NCBI GenBank assembly: GCA_002118135.1
Contig: BDIU01000025.1
Location: forward strand, 92,973 to 156,972
Length of the DNA: 64,000 bases
Source: Trebouxia sp. TZW2008
Lineage: Eukaryota > Chlorophyta > Trebouxiophyceae > Trebouxiales > Trebouxiaceae
Direction of reading: 5' to 3'
Shown here: positions 47,547 to 59,735 of the stretch, one piece after another
Numbering within the stretch: the stretch's first letter is position 1
Layout of the letters: the number at the start of each line of letters is the position of its first letter
Program-made: the position numbers and the translations under genes
The notes under the pieces: generated by a model
Databases searched by the model: none
The model's input: only the letters and a program-made list of their open reading frames with translations
What the model was told of the DNA's origin: nothing

Positions 47547-50085
47547 ATGTGGCAGGCGGGCAATGGAGGCAGCCATAGATGGTCTGAACAAGTAGAGGAA
47601 GGTCAGTATGGAGCTAGAGCAGATCAGTCAGCATTAACAGAACAAGTCGTCAATGCAAACCTTTCTTGCAGAGGAGGCAGGTGCCTCTGAAATGGATGGT
47701 GGACCAGAGGACATACAAACGGAAACTGTGGATGACACAATCTACAAAGCTGCAACTAGCTTTGAGGAGCTCAATCTGCCACCATCTTTGCTGCAAGGAC
47801 TTTATACTGAAATGAACTTTCAAGCGCCGTCCCGCATCCAAGCCAAAACATTGCCAATGATTTTGACTCCGCCGTTTGAGAGCCTAATAGCACAGGCAAT
47901 TTCTCACAGCTTGCTCTCCTCAGCACTTTCTGCAGGCATGTATGTGATTTCCAGCCATATGGTGCAATTGCAGGCGCATAATGGCAGTGGGAAAACAACA
48001 TGCTTTGTACTTGCCATGTTGGGTAGAGTGGATGAAAATGTGCAGCAGACTCAGGCGCTCTGTATATGTCCAACCAGAGAGCTGGTTGTACAAAACCTAG
48101 ATGTACTGCAAAGAATGGGCAAACACACACAGATTCGGGCGACATCAACTGCAAGAGCCGAAACTGACATACCTAGGTACAATCAGCTCCTGGAAAGCTA
48201 TGCAACTGCTGCTTCAAGCTCAATGCAAGAGTCGTTCTTCCACTCCCTTTGCAGGAATCAAAAGATCACAGAACAAGTGGTCATAGGCACCCATGGCAAG
48301 CTGAAAAATTGGCTCAGCAAACGCACCTTGAGCGTGTCAGCTGTCAGAATCTTGGTCTTTGATGAAGCAGATCAAATGCTGGAGGTAAGCAGCCATTCCT
48401 GCTTTTCTCACTTTTCTGGATTTTTGCTGCAAGCGCATCTGAAGAAAGAGCGATGATCAAGAGCAATGTGACTGCCTTGCTGTTTAGGACTCACTCAAAG
48501 CAAGCACTGTTTGCTGCAGAGGGATGGATTTGCAGCAGACTCGATGCGCATGATCAAACAAGTCACAAAAGACAGGCAGGATGCAGTGCAGATTTTGCTG
48601 TTCAGTGCCACCTTTGATGAGTCAGTCAAACACTTTGCACAGAACGCTGTGGGTGGGAAGGCCAACAAGGTCAGCTATTGTTCTTTTGCCAGCTGTCATG
48701 AACAGTGTTGCGCCTGGCCATGGTCTGCTAAGTCTGGCCAGCACACGAATGCATGGGGTCAACATGCGGGTTCAACAACCACGTCGGCTGTGGCCTTGTG
48801 CATTGCTTGATGCTTTGTCTTATTTGCTTACTCAGCAGCGTCTATTCACATGAGACATGGCACACATGGCATGCCCTGTGTTGGTATGTTGATTGAAACC
48901 TGAACCTGACCTTTGTTTGTACCTCTCAGGTGTTCCTCGCCAAAGAGCAGCTCAGCCTTGATGTAATCAAGCAGTGCCGAGTCAGGTGTCCTGTTGCCAC
49001 AGATAAGCAGAAAGTGCTCAGAGACATGATCTTCCCCAACTGTGAGAAATTAGGACAGACTATCATTTTTGTACAGACAAGACAGATTGCCAGACAGTTG
49101 CATGATGTGGTAAGTCTTGCACAGGCACATGATGCTGCTGGCCAATCCCAATAATTCTCACAGTCACCACACTTTCAGGCATGCATTGCTAGGTTTGTGT
49201 GGCACAAGTTGTATCTTGCCCGGCAGGCTTGCATTGACCGTTGCGAAACGCACGTCTGGTGTTCAAATGTTGAAAATCAGACAAAAACAATGTTGTTTCA
49301 GATATTCCTAGCCAATCTTACAGAATTGTATGTGCTAAGTACCGCCTGGATGCCATTAGGCCCATATTGCCCATTGCCAATTTTGGGTTGACATCTGCAG
49401 ATGGAAAAGGAGGGTCATTCGTGTACCAGCATATCTGGAGAACTTGATAAGGAGCTGCGGGATAAAGTGATCAGCGAGTTTCGAAAGGGTACCACAAAGG
49501 TGCTGATAGCTACAGATGTGCTCTCAAGAGGGTTTGATGTGTCACAGGTAAACCTTGTGTCCTTGCCCTGCACATCATTGATCTGCTATGCAAAACACTG
49601 CCTGCACAGTTTTGATCAGCGCTTAAGTACCAAAAAGGCTACCGGGCTCTGAGCAGATACATTTGGCATTTTGCCATACAAGCAGGGTTTGAATTCAGCA
49701 ATACATGCACAAGCATCAAGTCTTCATGGCTCATTTTGTGCATGTTGATATTGTGCACATCAAGCACTGCATGTTTACTCTTCCATTGCTGCTGACATCA
49801 GCTCAAGCACCGCTTGATTTGCAGGTGACACTTGTGGTGAACTTCAACCCTCCTGTAAATGCAGACATGAGGTCAGCAGCCTTTGAAACTTACCTGCACA
49901 GAATTGGCAGAAGCGGTCGCTTTGGACGGAAAGGTGCAGCATTCAACCTGGTAGCTGGGCCTACAGAAAATGCTGTTATTGATGAGATTGCAGATTACTA
50001 TAAGATTGAAATCCCTGAGCTTCCCTGGGATGATGAAGACAAGTTCAAGGAGCTTTTGGTAGAGGCCGGTCTTTCCGAGGACTGA
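47547..50085 (+). CDS. DBP5: DEAD-box RNA helicase Dbp5/LOS4 (DDX19 family)
   Basis: Dbp5 sits on the cytoplasmic side of the nuclear pore and remodels exported mRNPs using ATP. Eight exons fit in phase: 47547-47601, 47672-47895, 47974-48176, 48255-48384, 48520-48669, 48930-49109, 49401-49547 and 49825-50085, giving 449 residues. Motifs in order are [15 protein letters not shown] with the Q-motif, motif I AHNGSGKT (94-101, the plant LOS4 form), PTREL, DEAD (197-200), SAT (233-235), the [13 protein letters not shown] stretch and [11 protein letters not shown] (388-398). Motif Ib reads GTHGK instead of GTPG. The length matches plant LOS4. The start is the ATG at 47547, giving [20 protein letters not shown]. 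Intron 2 (47896-47973) begins with GC, is 78 bp long and has no in-frame stop, so if retained it would insert 26 residues just before the Walker A motif. Confidence 0.93.
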
Positions 50086-50817
50086 TGCTTTGCAAATCAG
50101 CAAACTACATATAATGAATGATGCAGAGCCACAGCTTGCTGGAAATGTCAAGAAAGTGCTTGCCTGCTTTCAGATCTGTAGGAACAGTGCCGGCTATTGC
50201 TTGTTTGCATGTGGTGGCAATATCAGTAGCTACCAACATTGTCAAGTCATGGCGTTGAAGTTGCAATGTATGCTGCATCACTCAACATCACCGTTGATGT
50301 CATCGTGTTCAACACAATGCTGCAAATGTGAAGCAAAGGCTCGATGCTTGAAGCTTAATCTCGACCTGAATGTATTGGCAGCAAGTGCAAAGTGTCAAAC
50401 ATATCAGCTTTCATGTGCCTAAGTGCTGATATATTTCATTTTCGAGGTAACGCTGCTCACAATGATTTCGGAGTGTGCATTTGTTTTGTCAGTCATGCAC
50501 GTGATGTAGGTTGTGTCTGATCAGATACACTATATTCTTCATGAAGTCCTGCTTTTCACTTCAACTTGAACAGAAATGTATAGATTTTGAGGTTAACAAG
50601 CCAGGTCAAACGACTGAACACGAGCTGCTGTTGAAAGGCCCCTTCATGACTGAAAAGCAAGAAGCAAGGGAGACCTTGTTTGCACTGACAACTGCATATG
50701 CAACCTGACCTATGCGGTGACTGATATAGCCTTTGTGCATGCAATTGGTCATGTTAGTAATTCGTGACAATTATAAGCTTGTTAGGTCGCGTTGCGGTCA
50801 CGAAAAGCGGTGGGCAC
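50086..50817. other. Intergenic region, Dbp5 3' end to DAGL-like start
   Basis: About 730 bp between two genes on the same strand, holding the Dbp5 3' UTR and the promoter of the next gene. Several short frames occur, but none has splice context or family similarity. Confidence 0.45.
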
Positions 50818-53800
50818 ATGCCGCGGCTGCAGATAAGTTGGCGAGATGTTCGACGTACTGTAGGAAGCGGAGTCATGCCAGCCGTTACTCTATTTAGTAG
50901 ACGTTGGCAGATTTCTACGGATCTCCTTCCGTTGTTTGCTTTGTTTGCAATAGCTTTCTACCTGTTATGGTTCGTATACATCATCGTTGCTTTCTTCATC
51001 ACCGTCAATATACATGGTTGCAATGACTCGCGCGTGGGACGCCACTACTTGGCTACTGTCTGCCTCTTTCTGACTGAGTATGTGGTCTCGTTGGCCACGG
51101 CGGTCGGTATCGCCCTCATTGGACTCAGAGGTAGACACGAAGCTTGTGCTACCGTGTGTTCAGTGTCTCGATCTGTTGCCAGTCGTCTCATAGCCTTCTG
51201 ATCACATCCAAAAGTTTCGACACACAGGAACCCCACTTGAGTCTTCGAAGCGGACTATCATGACCCCCTTTTTGTACTTGCAAGTGACCAACTGGGCTGT
51301 ACAGCTTGGGGCACTAGGTTTGTAAGGTTTTGCTGCATTGCATGCAGAGTCTGCCTGCCTGAAGCAAGAACCTCATTTGGCCTACTAATGACTTATGTTG
51401 CATGCTTTCATGTTTTGCAGGCTATGGCACCTATGTGGTTGCCAAATTACAGCCAATAAACTCATGCTGGATGTCAGATCACAGACGGACACTTACCAGA
51501 GTGCTTGTGTATGTTTCATGGGGGATGATCCTGATTTTTGACTGGTGAGTCTGAATTGCAATTTGCAAACAACGAGCATGGCATGCAGAAGTATTACACA
51601 GTATATGGTGATTATACATGACAATCTGCATGCTTTGAGGTTTGGTGGCAGATTAATACAAGTATAGCCATGCGTTGATGCAGGGGCCGCATGCTTGTGC
51701 TGTACAACATCACACCAGACCTGCAGAGGATGAGCAGCTGGGTTTGGCGCTTGAGGATTCTATCCTGGGTCACAGGCAACAGGGATGTCATCACTAATTT
51801 GCAGCAAAACGAGTAAGCACTTTTGGCCTTCTGTAGCAGCACAGCAATGATGCTATAAAGTGCAGCTGAGATGTAGTCTATCATCAGGTGTTCTTGACAG
51901 TATAGACGGCGCGAGATTGTCAGTTCATGCTGGAAGTGCAATAGTGCACAGTCTTTCCTTTTCATACCGCCTGCTTTGATTATCAACACAAGTAGCTGTA
52001 TCTCGACTTTTCCCCAAAGATATTGCCGCAGTCAGGTTACAGTGATAGTCCCAAATTCATTGTCCTGATATCAAAATGGCCCTTATATGGATCAGCCTGT
52101 GTCCTTACAAGGAGAAATCACCGCAGCAAGTGTGCTGCAGAAATCATCCCTTGAAGAGCCTGACAGCCTTGTACACAGACCTGATGCGAGGTGTCGACCT
52201 GGTGCCCTCAGATGAGGTTGTTGCTCTGCTGCTACTTGCTGCTCATCAGCGCAACATGCGCAAGCGCCACATCAAGCGTAAGCTAGCTGGTCAGTCCTGC
52301 TGCCGAGGTCCTCCACACTTGTGCCATCAACAGGACATGCAGCTGTCTGACGCCATGACACGCCCCACCAAAAGCCAGCCTCACAACTACCCTTGTGAAG
52401 ATGGTCAAGAGCCAGCAGAGCAAGATGGGCAGCCTGAAGAAGAGCAAAGCAGGCAACAGCAAAGCAAGCAACAGCAAAGTGGTCCTTCTGAGGAACCCTC
52501 CACTAGCGGCAGCCCTAGCTCTGATTCGTCCACCACATCAGCCTCAACGATGCAGCATACAGATGACACAGGCAGTGTCAGTGCAGCACAGCCCCTGCCT
52601 GTGCAAGGCAGTCAACATCAACAGCCTCAACACCAACAGCAGCCTAGAGAAAGGCATACTGGTGATGATAGTGCGCGTGACCAACATGGCTCAGAGCATG
52701 GGCAGCATCATCAGCAGCAGCAGCAGCAGCAGCCGCATGAGCAGCAGCAAGATCAGCATCAGAGATCTGGTAGTGACAGGGAACAAGACGCTAGTCAACA
52801 TGACAGCAAGCATCTAGACAGCCCATCACATCAGACAAGCCCAAGCAAGAGACTAAGCCTCAAGAACATACATCTTCCCACTGGTGTTGATGTAGAGCAA
52901 GGGTGGGGCCGCGGCAATGACACAGATGATCCTGGATCTGATGTAGACTACGACAATGACGGTGATGTAGCTGTCTTTGAGCAGGCCAGAGGCTGCGGCT
53001 TCCCATGTGTCATCACCCCTTCAAGCACAGCTGCGGAGCTGGCTCCCCACCTGACTCAGCAGGAAGCTGCCAGGATCTACCTAGGTCAGATCCTGCAAGG
53101 CTACCTTTTGTTGAACGCAATGCATTCTTTGTCCAGAGTTGCCTTTGTTGCTGGTATTGCATGTGATCTGTCATGTGTAGTGTGTTCTGTATGGCCTCTG
53201 CCCAATACAATCAGCTATTGAGGCCGTTGCAAGCTGACTGTGTGCAGTCATGCAGCAGAGCTGCTTGATTCAGCTTTCCAGGGCATGCCGATCTGCAGAC
53301 AAGTTTGCAGACACGTTTTGAAAGTTACATATGGAGCGTCAGGCATTCAATCCCGGCCTCACCAAACAACTGCTGCACACACTGTGATCGCCTGAAAAGC
53401 TGAGTAATGTTATGAGTGTGGCAGGTGCGAGGCAGGCTGTAGACAGGGACACTCTCACCACAGCAGCCAAATTTGCCAAGTATGCCATTGCAGCCTACGG
53501 CAACTTTGGCATGCAGTACAAGGATGAGAATGGCATAGGGTATGCAGCTACCCTGCGTGTATGCGCCTTGCTCGAGACATGCCTGAACCACATGCTAAGC
53601 TCATGCATCTGTCCAGGAAGAGTCTTGTTGAGCAAAGGCAGCCATGTAGTAATATTTGTACAAGTCAGGCTCAATAGCAGGTTGGCTCTATGTGTTCCGC
53701 ATGTGTCTGCACACATTGTTCTGGCAAAGGCTGAACTGGACTCAATTGAGTTGAACTGAAATAAACTTACCTGGACTGACATAAGCTGAGCTGACCTGAC

Positions 53801-56800
53801 CTGACTTGAACTGAAGTGGAACTGAACTGTAGCCTAAGTTCAGTATTAAGAGTAGCTGCTTGTTCCCCGCTGAGAAAATGTGTGGCCATGATGCAGGCAG
53901 AGGATGGGGTCATGGAGGCTGGCCATGGGGACACGCTTCCACAGCTACAAGAACAACAAGCTGGTGCGCTCCAAGGTGAAGACCCACAAGCAGCGCCTGC
54001 ACTATGAGGCCGTCATCCAGGTGGCACAGATCCAGGATGCAGACCTCCTCTACCTCAACTTCAGCAATGTTGCCATGGGTCAGCCTCACCCCTTGCACCT
54101 GCACTGTCCTCATTCACTTTCTTTAGGCATGCAAGGTCTGTCATCATATCTTCCTGTGTTCTTGAACCAAGCACTGTTCTCCAGGAGGCCAGACTCCTCT
54201 ACCTCAATTTCAGCTATATTACTGTGGGTCAGTCCGCCCTTCTGCGTTTGCACTCTGTGATCCTTCCTCTTCTTGGAATCCAAGGAGCAGATGTCAAATT
54301 TTAGCAATTTGTCATGGTTCAGTCTCCACCCCTGCATCTATTGTAGTTTCGATTTTTGGTTCAGGTTTTGCGGAAGACGTTGCTCTTCCTCAGCAAATCA
54401 AGACACGAGACTTAGCTGGTAGCAGCATGACTTCCAGTCTAGTGCACCTGCACTGCCTCCACAATCTTTGCTCATGCATGTTAAACTGTCAATTTGCCCC
54501 TCTGTGCCCCTGCCTCAAGCATTGCTGTCCATGAAAGCTGCTGGCAATAATTGGCAGCAGCACCTGTTGCGTCTATGCTTGTCGAGTAAGTCATCTCTGA
54601 GCCTATTCTGGCGGGCTTGACTGCATGCTGGGTGCCTCGCTAAGGCGCCATGGTCATCATGCGCATCTGGCTACCTTGAGCTTGGTGTGACAGCCATCTC
54701 AGCAGGATGTTACCCTTGGCTGCAGGGGATGTGCCGTACATCATCTGCCTGGACAGGGAAAGCCGCTCCATTGTGCTGTCCATCAGAGGCACCCAGAGCC
54801 TGGCAGACGCCGCCACCGACCTGCTGGCCTACCCCCACCCCCTCCACAAGTGGCTGCCTGACTGCTTTAAACAGGTCACGCTTGCCTCTCTCCTGCTGTT
54901 CCTTGTCATTTACAGGTATACTAGCGCGTTAACCGACAAGCATCTGGCCTGTGAAGTCTGCATCAGCAGTTCCGCAGTCATGTTGCCTTAGACATCAGGC
55001 CAAGCCATTCAATGGCCGCCTCAGCACCATGACATGATTCAACAGTGCTTGCGAGGATTTCAGACGGAGAAAGTCTGCTCTTGGATGTACAAACGCGTAT
55101 CAAGTCGTGACAATGCGATTGCTCATGTGCTGCAGAAAGGGGAGGACAAAATGTATGGCCATGCTGGCATGCTAGGGGCTGCAGCAGCAGTCTGGGAAGA
55201 TCTGAGGGCCAATCACCTGCTGGCAGCCCTTCTGGACCTACCCCTTGATGAGGACTGCAAACATCACACTGGTGATCATGAGGGGGACAAGCGGGACCTG
55301 AGAATGTCTCACAGTGAGAAAGAGCGCCACATGCAATGGGAGTCTGAGGATGCACACAGTGAGGACCTGCACTCTAGCTCAGAGCAGAACCCAGCCAAGC
55401 ATGCTGCTGATGTGGCTAAGGCTAGAACCAAAGGCCGTCCCAGGTTCATGGAGAGAGGTCAGCTTCTCAGGACTGCTGCTTGCATCTACAGCACATGCCT
55501 TGCTTGCAGTCTCAACCTACTTTGTACATGGCTGTCAGCATGGCATCTGGCACACTCGACTCTGTGGAGCTGAGCAAAGTATGGCATGCCTTGCAGAGTT
55601 CTGATGCTAAAACTTGCTGTGCAATGCACTCACGCGGTGTGTGCTGAGGCCTTGACTCGATCTCCAGATTCATTGCATGGAGTCAAGTAGCCGTGCAGGT
55701 CTGGGTGCATTACCGAGCGCGTGATTTCAGCTACAGTAAAATCTCTTGGTAAAGGACACTTCAAGTAAAGACAATCTCAATGTAAGGAAAATGCAAATGG
55801 TAAACAATCACTGCCATCTGACTGCAGCAACACCTCTGAGTCAGGACAACTCGATGGAGAGACAGCTTTCCTGGAAACCAAAGCAGTCGTTACAAAGAGA
55901 AGTCGCTGTATCGGCCTAAGTACCAATGACCCTGAAAGATGAGAAACTATTGAAATACCAGTTGTTTGGGCTATTCAGGTGGCAGGCATGGAGACAGAGC
56001 AGCCTCGCATGCAAGCCAGACTGGTGAGCCAGGTGATGCAGTCAGACAGAAGCGGGAGGAAGAGGAGGGGCATGACTGCGGACTAAGCCTGGAGCAGCTG
56101 ATGCATGAAGACGTGGGTGCCAAGCAGGCCTTGCGCTCTGAAGACCAGCAGAACAAGTTTGTGGGGGGCCTCATCCGCAGGGGCCTGTACAAAGATGGCT
56201 GGAAGCTGGTCATCACAGGTCACATCACACTTCCAATGCTTGCACAACAAGTTAGAGTTGTAATTGTTACCTCTGACTGGGTGTTGGATTTCTGGGTCAG
56301 GCTGTTGTCAGGGCCGACTCTGCATCCTGCCTTTGACCGGCAGCTGTCTGACTTTGAACAATTCAACATGTGCCTTTCAAGACGCTCAGCACAAGCTGGC
56401 TTTGGAAGACAGCAGTTGATTCGCACACAGCTAGCACTGCTGAAACTTGTGACAGATAGTGATTTCTGTGATGGCAGCTGGCCCAGGTTAAACCCACATG
56501 CATTCTACAATTGCCTTCCTTGCTTCTTTGGTGGTGGCAGTGCGGTCCTTGACGTGTATCTATGACAACAGCATGAAAGGTGACTGTGAGCTTTCCCTGA
56601 TGACGTAAATGTCTGAAATGCTGTGTGGGTGGGGGGTTGCAGGGCACAGTCTGGGGGCTGGCGTTGCAGCCATGCTGAGCCTGAAGATGCATCAGAGGGC
56701 CAAGGGGTTGCAATGCTGGGCCTTCTGCCCCCCAGGGGGGCTCCTCAGCCAGAACCTCAGCCACGCATCTGAGGATTACATCACCAGCGTCATTGTCAAC

Positions 56801-58246
56801 AAGGACATGGTGCCACGCATGTCCCTCAAGACAGTGTACCGCCTGTTTGAAGGTAAGCTGAACAGGATTCTGTGCATCGTACATACAGGTGCCATCTTGC
56901 TTGAATGGTGTAGCAGGTGTGCAGCATTTTGCTGAGAGATTGATGGAGACTACGCGCTGAACACAGGCTCTTGACATGGAATATTCATTATCATGCGAAA
57001 CTAATCTGCTGCAGCGTTTGCCAATTTTCATCTGCGTGTGCATGCAGTGAAGTCAAAAGTCATGCACTGTTGGACTGTGCAACTGCTGGCCGACACCAGG
57101 AAGTTTGCTGTTTTGGCTGGCTTTTGGTGCTTCGTATGCCACTGCTGCTCAGGACGTGCAGATACAACGCTGCACGGTGAGCATGTCATTGCCAAGGTGC
57201 AAAAGTTTGGCGTTCCCCACGAAAGTGTATTCAAACCCTCTCCTTGCATGACAGCACTCTAAAAAGCTGCACTGAGGATATTTCACAGCTTCATGAGACA
57301 GGTCATAACAAGACAAATGTTGATGAACTGCATGAATGTGTTGGTGTTGTGTTCCTTGGCTACTGTTGCTGCAATGCTGAGATTGTCACATGGCAACCAG
57401 GCAGTTTGCAGATGAGGACAAGCTAAGGACAGCTGGCCTGGAGCCCTCGCTGTTTTCAAAGCAGACTTTTCAACAGGAATGCTTGCATGCAGGCAAGATG
57501 CTTGCGCTCGCACGCTGCAACAAAACAGCAACCCGAGTGCTGTTGCATGCGTTGCGCGCTGGCAGCCGACGTGTTTTGCTTTCAGACCCTCGCTTGTTCA
57601 GGAGATGGGCTGAAGTCAGTGATGAGGCTAAAGACATGCTGCACAGGTAACACCACGTGCTGTTACATGCCAGACCTGAATCTCTTGGAGTCGGGCAGGC
57701 TATGGCTGGCGCTCGCTGTTGTACGACTTTGATTAAAAAGGCAACTGCATTATTTTTTGTCCTGCCATGGTCTGGAAATGATGCTTTGTGTTTTGATGTT
57801 GCAATCAGCAATTATCTGCTGGAGCTTTGCAGCTGCTGTGCACATGGAAGTCCTCACAAGGGTTTCTTGCAGTCAGTATCTGAAAGGCACCTGATGCCAC
57901 CAAATATACGTTGAGTGCATACGTGCTGAAAATCTGAAAGCTTGATGTGTGCTGCAGGTTCCAAGAGCGACCAGCAGAAGACTCTATCAGCACATTAGGC
58001 CTCCAAATCGGTCTATATCCTCCAGGAAGGCAGATATTCTTGCGGCGTTTCAAAGCTCAGTCCCAGCCAAAGCATCCAGAAGATGTTGCTTGGGATGCTG
58101 TGTGGATTCAGCCTGAGGAGATTATTGGAGAAGGCATTCTCGTATCCAAGCATGCCACCAAAGATCACTATCCATTTTCATTGCTGTCGGCGCTGAACCA
58201 TGTAACAGAAGGCGCTGTCGGCCATGTGAAACGCAAGACCTTCTGA
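50818..58246 (+). CDS. sn-1-specific diacylglycerol lipase-like (DAGL, lipase class 3)
   Basis: DAGL-type lipases release a fatty acid from diacylglycerol at membranes. Thirteen exons fit in phase: 50818-51130, 51421-51544, 51684-51812, 52141-53084, 53425-53539, 53897-54078, 54726-54874, 55136-55457, 55979-56218, 56643-56852, 57048-57176, 57412-57646 and 57958-58246, about 1,126 residues. Residues 35-145 hold three or four membrane helices, as in animal DAGL, followed by RGVDLVPSDEVVALLLL. A Gln/His/Ser-rich disordered insert (about 215-450) precedes the lipase domain. There VLSIRGTQSLADAATDL and the nucleophile elbow GHSLGAG (Ser842) are clear. The likely Asp is in VNKDMVPR (about 894) and the His in KDHYPF (about 1101), so the triad looks complete. 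A charged insert lies before the elbow. One intron contains a MITE, and exon 6 has tandem copies downstream. Substrate preference is inferred from family only. Confidence 0.85.
54191..54350 (+). repeat. Two copies of the donor edge of DAGL-like exon 6
   Basis: The end of exon 6 and its donor (54041-54145, encoding LLYLNFSNVAM then GGTCAG) is repeated at 54191-54295 with about 80% identity by eye, keeping GGGTCAG at the donor position. A third, weaker copy runs from about 54289 to 54350 with GGTTCAG. Spacings are about 150 and 100 bp. Confidence 0.8.
55734..55908 (+). mobile_element. MITE copy 4, best preserved
   Basis: A 175-bp element flanked by TA on both sides (55732-55733 and 55909-55910). 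It begins CAGTAAAATCTCTTGGTAAA and ends GTTACAAAGAGAAGTCGCTG; these termini are imperfect inverted repeats sharing CAG, TCTCTT and GTAA blocks. It has no coding capacity. TA duplication and terminus resemble pogo/Tc1-mariner elements. It lies in DAGL-like intron 8. Confidence 0.85.
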
Positions 58247-59077
58247 AGCAAAGCAGGGCCTACTTACTATACGACTTGCAGCTGCCAGGAGGATGGCGTC
58301 AGTTTTGGTCAATTCATGTTTCCAGTAAGCGAAGTAACAATGGCAGGCTTATGATGTGCACTTTTCAGATGCCATGATCTTGCCTGAAATGGCAGAAGAA
58401 AGAAGACAATTGAACATGCAAAATCCAGCTGCAATGTGTAAATGCAGTATAGAAGATTGCGTGTGCAGCACAATCACAGAGGGAGAAGAGGTTTGAAAAA
58501 AGCATAAAGTCACACTGTATTATGACTGTACTCCAGTGCACGGGTAACTCCCTCAGCCTGCCTTTCACAAGTTGTTTGATTTGCCTGCTGCTTGTCTTCA
58601 GATCGACCAAACATTGCTCTTGTGGTTTGTTCGCTACGTGTGTATAGGATTCAGACCGTTTCACAGCTGGATCAACATGCAGGGTTCAGAGTGGGGCGCT
58701 AGCTTGTTGAGCGATACACACAGAATAGACCAAGGCTTGGTGAGCATTTGGATGTCATTAAGTTCATTTGCAAGGAGTTCTGCTGACTTATTTGGCAAGA
58801 CAATGGACAACCTGAGGACAAATCACATAGGCACATTTGTCCTCAAAGATAACAACTTTAGATGGGTGACAAGGCTATCAGCCAATCAGCCTGGTGTCGG
58901 TACCCAAGCTCAGCAACCTACATCAGCTCTAGCTAAAGACTTTCTGATACTTCCATGCGCTATTGTCTGGGGTGCTTTGTGTCACCAGGGAGTAGGTTGT
59001 GCTGTGTCCGCAGACTGTACTCTGTTGCCGGCCTGTGACTTCACCATCAATCTGAAAATAAGATGAACAGCACCTGT

Positions 59078-59101
59078 ACATGTACTACATGTAGTACATG
59101 T
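59078..59101. repeat. Perfect 24-bp palindrome
   Basis: The segment ACATGTACTACATGTAGTAC continues for four more bases and equals its own reverse complement over all 24 positions. It lies in intergenic DNA and could form a cruciform or a hairpin in RNA. No function is assigned. Confidence 0.9.
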
Positions 59102-59637
59102 GCATGTGCATGCATGTATGTTTGCAATGCATGGCAGTGACAATTGGCATGCATCCAATTCTAGCAAGGGCTTTTTCCAGTTGATCTCAGCTCATGACAA
59201 CATTGCATGGACCGCTTTGCCTTCTGACACGGGATTCGCCAAGCCAGACCTGCTGTCAACGCGTACGCAGGCAAACGATGTTGAGCGCAACATTCGTAAG
59301 TTTTAACTTTCAACTACAACTGTAACGCTCGCTTGTCGCCCACAACTCGGTACAGTACTGTGCCCTGCTGCCGTGCATTGAGTGCGATTGCCGCTCGTCT
59401 TGCTGCTTGAGTTGCCATGCTGATTGCCTGGAAAGCGCAAGCTTCGCGGCTGCGCTGTCGACCTCTTCTATCGAACCCGGCCGTTGCTCCAAACGCACGT
59501 GGATACATCCTGCTTTCTTGAAGTTTTATATTTATACCGGATCACTCCCTCGCAAGTGATTTGCTTGTGTTTCTTTTATCTACATTGGCTGTGTAGCTAC
59601 TCTTTTGTGTCTACATGAGGATTGTTCAACATTTGCT

Positions 59638-59735
59638 AAGACATGCCTTTCCTGAAGTTTCGGCAACGGCCCTTTCACCTTCGCAATACCCTTCCGCGAC
59701 CTTCCTAGAGGTCGTTGCAAGTGATCATGTGCCGT
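59638..59735 (+). repeat. Dispersed direct repeat, left copy
   Basis: Ninety-eight bp beginning AAGACATGCCTTTCCTGAAG match 63904-64000 with four differences by eye. Sequence before the repeat is unrelated in the two places, so the left border is sharp. The right copy is cut by the window end, so full length is unknown. Offset between copies is 4,266 bp. Confidence 0.92.

Noticed and set aside
50511..50708. Short open frame between Dbp5 and DAGL-like genes
   Set aside because: No coding signal, no family similarity and no splice partner.
58572..59066. Open frame of about 165 codons
   Set aside because: It begins at TTG, has no family similarity, no usable splice context and lies in a stop-poor region where frames of 100 codons are common on both strands.
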